Shown here in pieces: positions 34,689-46,400 of a stretch of DNA of 64,000 nucleotides; within the stretch, counting starts at the first letter, position 1, and each line of letters begins with the position of its first letter. A model generated the notes under the pieces. It was not told the origin of the DNA. It ran no database searches and saw only the letters and a program-made list of their open reading frames with translations. The translations under genes and the position numbers were made by a program. The DNA is taken from assembly GCA_036245525.1 (NCBI GenBank), contig BTPG01000006.1, forward strand, positions 67,914,786-67,978,785, written 5' to 3'. The stretch is from Semisulcospira habei. Taxonomy: Eukaryota > Mollusca > Gastropoda > Semisulcospiridae.

Positions 34689-37324
34689 AACACAAAACCC
34701 TCAGAGTGGGTTACCTACCATTTTATGTGAAAATGGGTTCCCATATTTCTATTTATTCTAGGGCTCTGGAGTTGATGCGAATGTTTAGAACTCACCTTAT
34801 AACTAAGCTCTACAACTTAAAATAAAATAGACATTTTCTAGAAACAGAGCCACTGGATGGAAAAAAAATGGGTTTTTACCCAAAAAGTGGGTGCCTCTCA
34901 CACAAAACTGGCATTACAGTGAAAATACCTCACTAAAGATACCTTTGGTTGATTTTACTATTATGATTGTTTGAGTGGGGTTGTAAGGGGGTTGGGGGAG
35001 GGGGGGGGGAGAAGTGTGTGTGTGTGTGGGGGGGGGGGGGGGAGAGGGGGTCATCACTTTTGGTTTATAGAGCTGCTCAATGCGCTCTTATGAATGAAAG
35101 ATTTTCATTTGTAGGTCATTTCAGAGGCGCACACTGAGTTGCACGTCGAACCACTCACAAATACTCATTTGGAGTGCACCAGATGGATCCAGTTGGCAAA
35201 GTCCCACATTCCACACTATAGGACAGCTAAGACTGAAAAGCAATCGCGGCGTTTATGGCGCGGTACAAGGTTTAAAACTAAGAAAATGTTGTTTTTAGAA
35301 GCGTGTCGGGCAAAAGTTTTTATGAAAACTGTTTTAAAACCTCTTTTAACTCAACTTTTCTTAATGTTAAAAGTGTTTTATTGTACATTACTTAACGTCC
35401 CGACAGCAACAAGGCTTTCTCAGGACGTGCCTGCACTGCTTGTGAAAAAACAACAACTAAACAGAACATTGAATGTATGTCGCCAGCCGGTCAAATACAT
35501 TAAATAAACCTAACACATGGGGCCTACATAAAGCTAAGACCATTTAGCAACACACATCCAATATCAAGAGCTACAGGCAGTGCAGACAGTAGGGAGAGTT
35601 TTAAAAAGGCAAATACAGGTGAATGGACAAAGGGCCGACAGAGACACATGCCCCAGAATAGAGAGAAAAACCCACCCTGTGGGGCTGACCAGGGTGCCCC
35701 TGGGAAATAAAAAGTAGTTAACCCCACCCAAGTCCCCCAGGGCAGACCCGGGTGGGGTTAAAAGTGTTTTAATTTACAAGCGTGTCGTAACTGATATATA
35801 TGCATCTATTCCAACGTATAGTGCTGGATATTTTTCCCATCCTCGCCTTCTCTCTTCGCTCAACACTCGACTTTCCAGTCCTTCCCTGAAACACCCCCAA
35901 CCGGTCTGCCCTCAACACTCGACTTTCCAGTCCTTCCTTCAAACACCCCCAACCGGGTCTGCCCTGGGGGACATTTTAGTTCCCAGGGGCACCCTGGTCA
36001 GCCCCACAGGGTGGGTTTTTCTCTATATTCCGGGGGCATGTGTTTCTGTCTACCCTTGGTCCATTCACCTGCATTTTCCTTTTTTAAACTCTCCCTACTG
36101 TCTGCGCTGCCTGTGGCTCTTGATATTCGATGTATGTTGCTAAATGGTCTTAGCTTTATTTAGGCCCCATGTCGTAGGTTTTATTTAACGTATTGGACCG
36201 GCTGGCGACATACATTCAATATTCTGTTGAGTTTTTGTCACTAGCAGTGCAGGCACGTCCTGAGAAAGTCTTGTTGCTGTCGGGACGTTAAGCAATGTAC
36301 AATCAATCAACCTTCCTTCAAACGGACAGCATTCACACAAATAATACTTTACTATTACATCAGAAAATGGCCCATCCAAGCCTGCACTCTTTTAACTGCA
36401 CTAAACGACTGACTGTAGCAGACGACGCATGAAACGACGCTGACTCTGTGACGTCATTTCCATTCAATCAATTTGTGCATACAATCCAAAAGGAGATGCG
36501 GCATTGATAACATCGACAAACCTACAAAATAAAGCAACAGGTTCAACCAAAAGGTCGGGCAGGACAAAAGACAACAGCAGCCTCACCCAAAGTCTAAACG
36601 TCCTCTCTTACAATGCGCACTCATGCGCACTCATACAATCACTTCACTTCTTAGCAACCGGCGCACGAATATAATTATAGGCTAAGTCAAACTAAAACAG
36701 AAGATAGTGGCGGAAAACCCTTTAAAATAGAAACAAACAACGACGTTTCAGATCAAATATTCTTCATCTGACATGGAAACAAACGTAGAAAACGTATAGG
36801 CTAAGTCCCTGGTGAACGTATACATGAATCTCAAATTTCTCACTAGACATGACCTTTCTCCACATCACCCCAGAAGTACATTACAACTCAACACTTTTTT
36901 TAACAAAACAACCACACCCTCAAATAACAAACCTAATTTTGTAGAAACATAAACAATTTACTCCTTGAAACAACAAAATATCCCCCCTGACCCATATCAG
37001 CTATGAAGTTATTTATAGCTGAGAAGGGTGATGTAATACATACACGCTCATTTTCAGGGTTCTGTGCGCACAACACACACACACATTGCTGGGAGGGACA
37101 AGTTTTCAAACACACTACAGGCGTGTCTGTTAAACACAAAAGTGCATGTTTTAACGCCAAAACGAGAAAAACTGATCTTTTTACTTTTTATGAATCTTTA
37201 CCCCAAGACAATGCAGAAACAACCCTCAGAAAAAATGGGTGTCTGACTTGCTCACCCAGATTTTAACACCCCCCCCCATTTTTCATAAGGATGGTAAAGA
37301 CAGTAACCCATATGAGCTCTTCCG

Positions 37325-37402
<78 letters not shown>

Positions 37403-40400
37403 TTAGACAAGTCACACTTTGGTTGTCAATCCGCTGCGTTCAGCAGAAAACGCTATATTCTTGGCTGTTACAATACATTATCAAACGATCATACAAAAAA
37501 ATAAATAGGTATATGTTTTTCTGTGTGTGAGAGAGCGAGGGACTGACAGGCTTTTGCTCGATAGCTCACCAGTTAAAGAATCAGTTTCATGGCCGGAAAG
37601 GACACACACACACTGTCACAACACATTTAAAGAGGAGAGAGCGAAATGAGTTAATTTATTTTAAGGAACATACAGATGATGCAGTTTTTCTTAAATAAAT
37701 CTGCGGACCCTCTATAGTGCTAGGATGGGGGTCTGCGTACCCTCTAAAATTTATACCTGGGGGTCTACAGACCCTTTAACCTGTTGTACCCCACCCGGGT
37801 CTGCCCTGGGGGACTTGGGTGGGGTTAGGTATTTTTTAGTTCCCAGGGTCACCCTGGTCAGCCCCACAGGGTGGGTTTTTCTCTCTATTCTGGGGCATGT
37901 GTTTCTGTCTACCCTTTGTCCATTCACCTGTATTTGCATTTTTAAAACTCTCCCTATTGTCTGCACTGCCTGTAGCTCTTGATATTGGATGTGTGTTGCT
38001 AAATGGTCTTAGCTTTATTTAGGCCCCATGTGTTAGGTTTATTTAACGTATTTGACCGGCTGGCGACATACATTCAATGTTCTGTTTTGGTTTTTTTTCA
38101 CAAGCAGTGCAGGCACGTCCTGAGAAAGCCTTGTTGCTGTCGGGACGTTAAGCAATGTACAATCAATCAATCAACCTTTAACCTGTTGTGAAAACAATAA
38201 ATAAAAATCCCACCACAGTTCACATGGGGACTTTGTCAGTTATTTCTTCACTTGATAACTATCAAAAGCCTGAAGTCAGGACATAAACATTAACTTGGTT
38301 ATGATTGTCTGTTCAAATATTTGTTCTCAATGCCTCTGGGCAGAAAACACACTCTAACATTGGGCGTCAAACACTTGTGGTACATTATATTTGTGGTACA
38401 TTATATTGTTGAGTTGGGCTATTTTCAGTAGTAAAATTTTCAGTTTGGCTAGTCACATTTTCAGTTTGGCTAGTAAAACTTGGAAGTCACTAGCCAAAGG
38501 CTGGTGGGCAAAATTTTAAACTTTCAGGGCTGCATTACTCAGAGGTCCCTCCCTTCTACCCTGCTTGCCGCAGTGGTGCTAAGGCCCAGTCACTGGCAGG
38601 AAAGGGTGAGTGCGCTACCAGGTACGGGAGGCCACTCGGGGTATCCGGGCTATGGCTCCCCAGTGATTGCCTCCCCTAGTATGAGGGACACACAGTAAGT
38701 TTTTTTTGGCTAAAATTGATGAGTTAAGCGAAGGTTCCAATTAGTAATGTCATCGGTAAGTATTTTTCGAAAAAATACATTTTAAAGAAAAATTAATATT
38801 ACAGACTACAGGATAGATCGACTGTGATAGCTCAAGGATGGTGCTAGAATAGCTTGGTGCCTCAGGCGCCAATCTATTCTGGCACCACCCTTGAACTATC
38901 ATAGTCAAATTTATTTCAAGCAATAGTGTATCAGAATGAAAAGGGTTAAGGGACAGTTGCTTTTTCAGCTGATTATTGTTTGGTTTGAACAGAACCTTTT
39001 TGGGGTCTGTAGCCACCTGAAAGACGGTCTTTAATGACAGGTGACGCTTTTTACCCTTCGAAACCAATCTTGTCTTTTAAGACTTTTTTGTGCAAGAGAT
39101 TTTTCGGCTCATTGCCAAGATACACACTTTAAAAAAATGGTTCCAGAACAGTGTACACAGTCGTTTGTTGTGTACATGTTTGTAACTTTACTTTTTCGCA
39201 AGGGGAAGTTTATAGGCTGCCTTTCTTGTGGAAGGTTTGTTGCCACAGAGCAGCAGCACTCAACAGAACTAGCATTTAAAATATATTTGAACCCGTTTTG
39301 CTTAGGAAGGAGGGTGAAGCTGGAGAGTAAAATTAACCCTTTGTCAGTAACAGTTTTTGTTGCAATGATTCCTGCAGGAAAACCGCTAGTGACATGCAAA
39401 GCGTAAGGAGTAGTTATCTGGAGTACCTGGAGAATAAAAGTACCTGGAGAGTAAAATTATCATGATATAAATAATTATTATCTCCAGGCACGACTACATG
39501 CAGTGATGGAAATAGAAGATTTGAGTGCGGAGCAACCCTCATCCAGTGTGGGCCTGAAGCTGGATCAGATGGAACGCTACCTGCAGGGCCCCACCCCCGC
39601 CTCCGCGTCAAGATACACTACCACCGATGACGTCATGTCAGCCTGGAGAACAGTGTCACAGCAGCTACAGATGTGGGATCCAAACCCTTCGAAGGTGGGT
39701 CATCTCTCTTTGAATAGAGGTCATACTGCGACATCTACCAGAGGCAAATATTCTCACATTATATCCAGCCACATTATGAACCAAATTGACCTTTGTTTGC
39801 CGTTTGTGTGAACAGGTAATGAACAGGCAGCAGGCGTTGAGTGTCTTAGGAGAGCTGTCACCAGGGGGCGCCTTGATGCAGGGTACCACACAGCAACAGT
39901 TGCATCGTAAGTTGAGTTTCTTCCATTATGTATTAACTTATTTGAAGTGTGCCATGAAAAATTATTGTCAAATGAGAATTGTGATCTGAACATGGGACAC
40001 TATTATTAGTACCACACAGAAAAAGTTACTGTGTAGGTTGCTTGTTTGTTGTTTTCTGTTTTTTTTTTTTCACTCATGAATACCTTACTGCTGAAACAGA
40101 CTGTTCAAACCTAAATGCTTTTCATTATTTTCTCTCCCGGATCCAAGTTACACGCTTAATCCATTCAGCCCTGACGCACTACAGCAGGAGATGGGTCGAC
40201 CATGATAATTCAAGGGTAGTGCCAGATTAGCTTGGCGCCAACAGGTGCATAGTCGTTAGATGACGCCTCCAAAATTTGGGAAATTCGTGCGTCAGGCTGA
40301 ATGAGTTAATCCATTTAACCCCATGGCTGCATTTGTCAAATCTGGAGGTGTCACCTAGCGACTGTGTACCAGTTGTAGGAGATAGATCAACCATGATAAT

Positions 40401-43400
40401 TCAAGGTTAGTGCCAGATTAGCTTGGCGCCTGCTGGCACCAAGCTAATCTGGCACTATCCTTGAATTATCATGACCAGTCTTGTTGTAGTGCATTGGGGC
40501 TAGATGGGTTAATCTTTAATATTATTTTTACATTCACATGCTGTGTTTGTTCCAGACATGGTGTCGTTGGACACGCAAGGCGAGCTGAAACACCACTACA
40601 ATGCCTTGTGTGAGCTGCTGCGACATTTCTGGTCCTGTTTCCCCACAACAACAAAATTCCTCGAGGACAAAGTAGGGAGCTTGTGTGTGTGTGTGCAGGT
40701 CCGTTGTTTTGGACCTCATTTCTGTCAAGAGCCATAAGGTCCAAAGTCACAGACCTACTGCCAGTTACTGGCTGTGTGTGTGTGTGTGTGTGTGTCTGTG
40801 TGTGCATGCAAAACAAAGGGAGGAGAAGAGAGAAATGCGACCTTATTCAAATGATCGGAAACGTTGAAGTGTGTTTCTGATGACTTGAATGATGAGGAAT
40901 TCTTTTTACATGTCAGTATTGCAGGAATTATCATTGATTTTGTTGCTGTTGTACATTGTATATGACATTTTTGGGGCATTTGTTTTCTCAAAAACATTAC
41001 CGATGACATTACTTTATGGAAGTGTCTGCTAGCTTAAGTAATTTTAGCCTAAGAACCTGTTTTGTTCCCACACAACCAGGGAGGCACTCAGGGAACCCTA
41101 ACCAGGGCCGAGAGTAGCCTCCCGTCCCTGCCCATTCGGCCACGTGCCACGTGGTGTCAAGCCAGTCGTTCTACTTAGCTCACGCTGTGCAGATGTGTGC
41201 TAGCCTACAGGACCTTGACTGTGTACGGTGTGACCAGTTTTCATAGAGCTGGTCGCCTTTGGATTACTGTGTTCCTTTGGACTTGTGCTTGTGCATTCGT
41301 GGGCTTGGTTACTGGGGTGCTTCATGTGCTTGATTTACCGGGACTTCCCTCCTCTGTGGATTTCATGGTTGCGTGTGGGCTCAACGTCGCTGACCCGCCT
41401 GGGACTTCTTCCCGTCGGCGCACTCAGAGGCCGGTATGGAGGTTCCTCCCCCCATCCCCGCAACTACGGAGAGGTAAGGTATCGGTCCTAGCCCTCGGCT
41501 GGCCCCCGGGCTGGGCGCCAGCTTCGACCAGAGGCAATTCATTTGGCTCGTACCTTTTTTGCGTTGAACTCTCGACTTCGTTTGGCGGGGCCTCACAGTG
41601 CCCACGCCCGGTCGCCTGTCTTGTCTGAGTATGTTGCAATTGCCAAGTGCTCCCCTGCTCGCAGTGCGGCGACTTCCATTGGCCGAGCGATAGCCACAAG
41701 GTCTGCCTCCCTGTGCTGGCTGCGCTTCCGAACATGCCTGCGATGTCTGCGCCGCCTGGCCGGAACAACATTGGTCGCAGCTTTGGTGCTTTTACCGGTG
41801 CGTGTGCCCTACACCGGCTAGTGACCATACATCCACCTTGGCGCCCCCCTCCGTGCCTGGAGCAGTGACCAGACACGCCCGCTCCGACCTTGTGGAACGG
41901 ACGACTCGCCGGACACATGAGCCCAGCTCTTACCACAGGACTGCTTCTTCTGCGATGTTCACCCGGACAAAACCCGCTGACTCTTACGGAGAGTTGAGAA
42001 GCCGGCAGAGCGCCCGCCTTATGGAGGCAGGCTTGCAGAGACGCACTTCGCGCCATCCATTGTCCTCTGGCAGTCCTGATATTTCTCGCCTTGAGAGCCC
42101 GCACACTCTTATGGAGAGTCGATAAGCCGGCAGAGCGCCCGCCTTACGGAGGCGGGCCGGCAGAGACCTGTGTCCCCTCATCCGAGGACTACTGGCAGAC
42201 TTGCGACCTCCCGCAACGCCAGCAGCTCCAGACACTCTCGCTCCTCCAGTGACAATTGGAGACAGAACCGTGATGTGCTACGCGACAGCAGATGCAGCCC
42301 CCGACCCTCCTCGTCCTCGTCGCGCTCGACCACGTCTCGCACTTCGTTTCCGTGTCCAGCATCACGTTCGTCCCGGTACACCTCTCCTCGCCGCCCACGT
42401 CGCCCGTCGCCTGTCACTTTCGCCTCTCAGGCCCCCTGGTAGGAGCTCTCTCTCGAGTTTTCGTCAGCCGCGCTCCCGTAAACGCAGTCACTCCCCCCGC
42501 AGGCACTCCCCCCGTGACAGGCACTCGGCATGCGCCAGCCCCCCTTCACCCCGGCACGCCTCGCAACCATCATCGCCCCGCCTTCGGCAGAGGAACCTAC
42601 AAGGGTTTTGACACTTGCCTGCGTCTTTCTCCAGGCGACAGGATGTTGCTAGCGAGACCTCCGCCCCCCCGGCCCACCGCCGGACTTCTCTCCCCCCTGT
42701 TGACGACGAGGCCCTGGGCCTACTGCCCGAGGACTTCTCTCGGCCCTGCTTGACATAGACAGCCGCTCCCCCTCGCCTCGCTCGCTCTCGCCGGATGATC
42801 CTGTGTCGCCTAGGCCCCCTTTGGTGGAGCACGCGGGGACTCTTCTTACCCTGGGGGAAGCAGCTCGTCTGTTTGCGGCCGCTTTTCCCATGGATGCCTG
42901 CCCCCCGTCTCCCCCGCTCAGAAGGAAGGTATCTGCGTTCGTCGACGCAGGCCGTCAGGTGAAGAGGTTCAAGTCGCTGCCCCACCCCCCGGCTTAGAAT
43001 CCTGAGGGACGCCCTCTCCGCCCAGCTCCGACAGGCCGATTCCCGGGAGTTCGACTTCTTCTCTGACCATAGGTGGCCGGCTGGACTTGACATCGCCTTC
43101 CACCAGGACTGGCATGCGGGCCATTCTCAGGATTTCTCCTGTGCCCTACCTTCGGTGGACCCACCAGCGTTAGTGCAGGCTGGCGGCACCGCTCAGCTGA
43201 AGCGCGCCCTTCCCCGCAGCTTGGACAAGACTGCATCCCTGGCCCGTAACGCCTTGGCTTGCTCGGGTTCTTGGAGCTCCTCACTCAGTGCTCGTCGCAT
43301 CACATCTATTGCGCCCCTCTTAGGAAACCTCCTTGCCCTCGCTGTAGCGGCCTACCGGGCAGCGTATCACTTCTTGGTCAACACCATGGCTGCCGCCTCT

Positions 43401-46400
43401 CACTGTGACCTGATGCGTCGGTTGCCGTGCTGCAAGCCTGCCGCGGAATGCCTTCCGATCTGAGGACTCGGCTCCGTCGCGCTCCCCTTCGTGGCCCCCT
43501 CCTCTTTGGCGCTTCCAGGCAGTCGGTGAGGATGCGTACTCAGACCACTGGCATAGCAGCTTGGGATTCTCTCCACCATCACCGACTTACTTACTTACTT
43601 ACGCCCATCACCCCCCCCCTGGAGCATAGGCCGCCGACAAGGTCCCTCCAGCCATCTCTGTCCTGGGCGAGTCTCTCCAGCTGTCCCCAGGTGTGGCCCA
43701 TCTTCTTGGCATCTGTCTCCAGGTCACGTCGCCAGGTGTTTCGTGGCCGACCTCTCTTCCTTTTTCCCTGTGGGTTCCATCTTAGGGCTTGCTTTGTGGT
43801 GTTGGTTGCTGGCTTGTGTAGTGTGTGACCTATCCATCTCCAGCGGCGTTGTTGAAGCTCCACTTCTGCAGGCTTCTGCTTTGTCCGCTGCCACAATTCC
43901 TCGTTGCTGATTTTGTCCGGCCAGCGTATCCCGAGGAGCCTTCTCAGACTGTTGTTGATGAACGTCTGTATTTTCTTGGTGGTCGACACTGTGGTCCTCC
44001 AGGTCTCTGCTCCATAGAGGAGTACTGGTTTCACATTGGTGCTGAACAGTCGGATCTTGGTGTTGACTGACAGATCTCACCATCACCGAGGACCTCCTGA
44101 TCACCTTCCTTCGCCTCCGCCGCGGAGACGCTCTCCACTGTGGGCCGAGGTTCTGATCAAATAGCTCAGGCCAATTCCCTGCGCGGAGAGGTCACCACGC
44201 TTCTGCAAAAGGTCGCCACAGAGGTAGTGTCGCATCCCAACTCCCGAGCCTTCTACAGCCGCCTCTTCATGATGCCCAAGCTAGTGGCATCGATCTCTTG
44301 GCACTGAACAGGTTCTTTGCGGCCCCGACCTTTCGCATGGAGATCGCCAGGGCCCTCAGGGACTCCGTGCAGCCCAGGGACTTCGCAAGTCAGCCTGGAC
44401 CTGTCCGACGCGTATCTCCACGTCCCCAGGCACCCCGCCTCCAGGAGGTTTCTCCGCTTTGCTTTCGATGGCGTGGTCTACCAGTTTTGGGCCCTTCCGT
44501 TCGGTCTCAACCTCAGCCCTTGGGTCTTCACCCGCATCATGGATGCCGTTGTTGCCAAGGCCAGACATTCGTCTTCCAGTCCGACCTCAAACTTCCTAGA
44601 CGACCTCCTCCTGAGGAACCAGTCAGAGACCACCCTTTTGATGGACAGTGACGCGCTGCTTCGGTTATTGTCGCGGTTGGGATTCCTTGTCAACGCGGAC
44701 AAGTCGGTCCTCACTCCTTCGCGCAGGTTATACACCTCAGCATGGAATTCGCTACCGACTTCAAAAGGGCGAGACTACCGGAGCCTCGAATCCAGAAGCT
44801 GGTCGCCCTAGGAGGATGCAGTTCCTGCCCGAGTTTGGCTTCAGCTGCTCGGCTTGATGAATGCTGCAGCAGATCTACTCCCCCACGATCGTCTTTACTC
44901 CCGCCCGCTTCAGCTGCACCTCCTTCTCCTTTGGCGTCTGTCCTCCGGCGACATTGCGGCCCCGGTGCCGGTGACTCAGATTCTTCGCCCCCATCTGCAG
45001 CGCTGGACGGACATTTCGTGGCTCGCTTCAGGAGTTACTCTCGCCTCACCATCTCCTCAGCTTTCCCTTTGCGTGGATGCCAGTCTTTCCGGGTGGGGTG
45101 CTCTCCTGCTACCTAGGTTCCTCACGTCCGGCGGCTGGCCACCGGACCTAGCGGACACACACATCTTCTGGTTAGAGCTGCAACCGGTTTACCAAGCCCT
45201 CGTCATGTGGGGGGCACACCTCTGGCACCAGGAGCTACTCGTCCTTTTGGACAACGCCACAATGGTTGCCTACATTCAGAAACTGGATGGAACACGCTCC
45301 CCCGTCCTTCGCATTCTCCCCTACCGACTAATGCGCTGGTGCGAGGACCGTGGCATCTCCCTCCGAGCTCGACACATTCCAGGACACCTGAACGTGTTAA
45401 CCGACTCCCTTTCACGGCGCGGCCTGTTACTCCACACGGATTGACGCTATGCCCGGACATCTTTCAGATGATCTGCGCTCACTGGGAGACACCCATGGTC
45501 GACCTTTTCGCCATGAGGTGGAATCACCAACTCTCCCTCTTCGTCTCCCCGATTACAGACCCCCTAGCCTGGGCAGTCGATGCACTCTCCATTCCATGGG
45601 ACGGTCTCAGCGCGTACGCGTACCCCCCGATGGTTCTCGTCCCCAAAGTCCTGCTCGAGCTCAGAGGAAGCAATGCGGTGATCTTACTGGTTGCCACGTT
45701 CTCCTGGAACAGATCTTGGACCACTGACCGTATCAGTCTCGCCACAGGCCCCCCCTACTGCTGCCCACCCCGAGCATGATGCTCAAGCGACCCTACCTGC
45801 TGCTGTTCCACCCGTGCCAGGAGCGGCTTCTCCTTCACGCCTGGAGATTGTGCGGCAAGCCTCGCCGCTAGAGGCTTCTTGAGTGCAGCAGTGGAAGCAA
45901 TCGCTACAGCCCTCAGACCCTCGACCACATGCGTCTATGAGGGAAAGTGGCGAGTGCTACGGTCCTGGTGCGCTGACCAGTACCTCTCACCCACCGAACT
46001 GACTACTCCTCAGCTCGCTGACTTCTTCCTCTGGCTCTTGGAGACCAAGATTTGGCCCCCATCACGATCAGAGGATATCTGTCCATGATTGCTGACACTT
46101 ACCAACACCTCGGCCACCCAGACCCCGGCGAATGCAAGACCTCGCCAACCTTTCGACTCACTTTGGCCTTTGGCGGCCAGTTCCCTGCTCGCTGATTTCT
46201 TTGCTGGGACCTACCCTGGGTACGTGGCTTAATTCTGACAGATTCGAACCGCTGTCCTTGGCCCAGTTCCCGGATGTGACACAGAAGACCTGCTTCCTGT
46301 TGGCCCTCGCCAGGTCGGCCCCAGTAAGCGAGTTACACGCGCTTTCAGCACGCCCTGCCTGCCTGCAGCTCAGGACGATGGTTCCGTGCAGCTACTCCCT

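Larger units (their letters stand above)
30619..38532. mobile_element. hAT-like DNA transposon inserted in element C
   Basis: Terminal inverted repeats CAGCCCTGAAA (30619-30629) and TTTCAGGGCTG (38522-38532) are flanked by CATTA on both sides (30614-30618, 38533-38537). That is the expected 5-bp duplication of the target GATGACATTACTCAG known from other DIRS copies. Subterminal GGCGAGT motifs are repeated near the left end. A short frame (31121-31400) with [12 protein letters not shown] and [14 protein letters not shown] resembles the N-terminal finger of hAT transposases, but no transposase core remains. Most of the interior is a tandem and inverted repeat array. Confidence 0.75.
24683..38796 (+). 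mobile_element. DIRS1-type retrotransposon C, decayed and split by a hAT-like element
   Basis: The left repeat (24683-24880) reads TCTCAAAATCATTACCGATG and CATTACTAATTGGAACC. The right repeat lies far away at about 38580-38796, because a 7.9 kb element interrupts the internal complementary region at 30618. Without the insert the element is about 6.2 kb. Gag is unrecognisable except for fragments; pol and recombinase are recognisable only in short pieces (28441-28576, 29373-29747, 30184-30410). It belongs with D to a group using CATCGGTAATG with GATGACATTAC termini in place of GATGGCATTAC. The most decayed of the six. Confidence 0.82.
24625..38948. repeat. Family 1 MITE split by element C
   Basis: The left half (24625-24682, TTAACTCATTACATTCTGAA ... 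GATGGCTAC) and right half (38797-38948, ATTACAGACTACAGGATAG ... GAAAAGGGTTAA) together rebuild one MITE when compared with 23795-24002. The interior is the DIRS element C. Confidence 0.75.

Noticed and set aside
37291..37530. Open frame consisting largely of TH repeats
   Set aside because: It is only the translation of the (CA)n microsatellite at 37327-37398.
41144..41160. CCACGTGCCACGTGG as a tandem E-box promoter element
   Set aside because: It lies inside the inverted terminal repeat of element D and is copied in the right repeat, so it is explained as part of the private repeat sequence.
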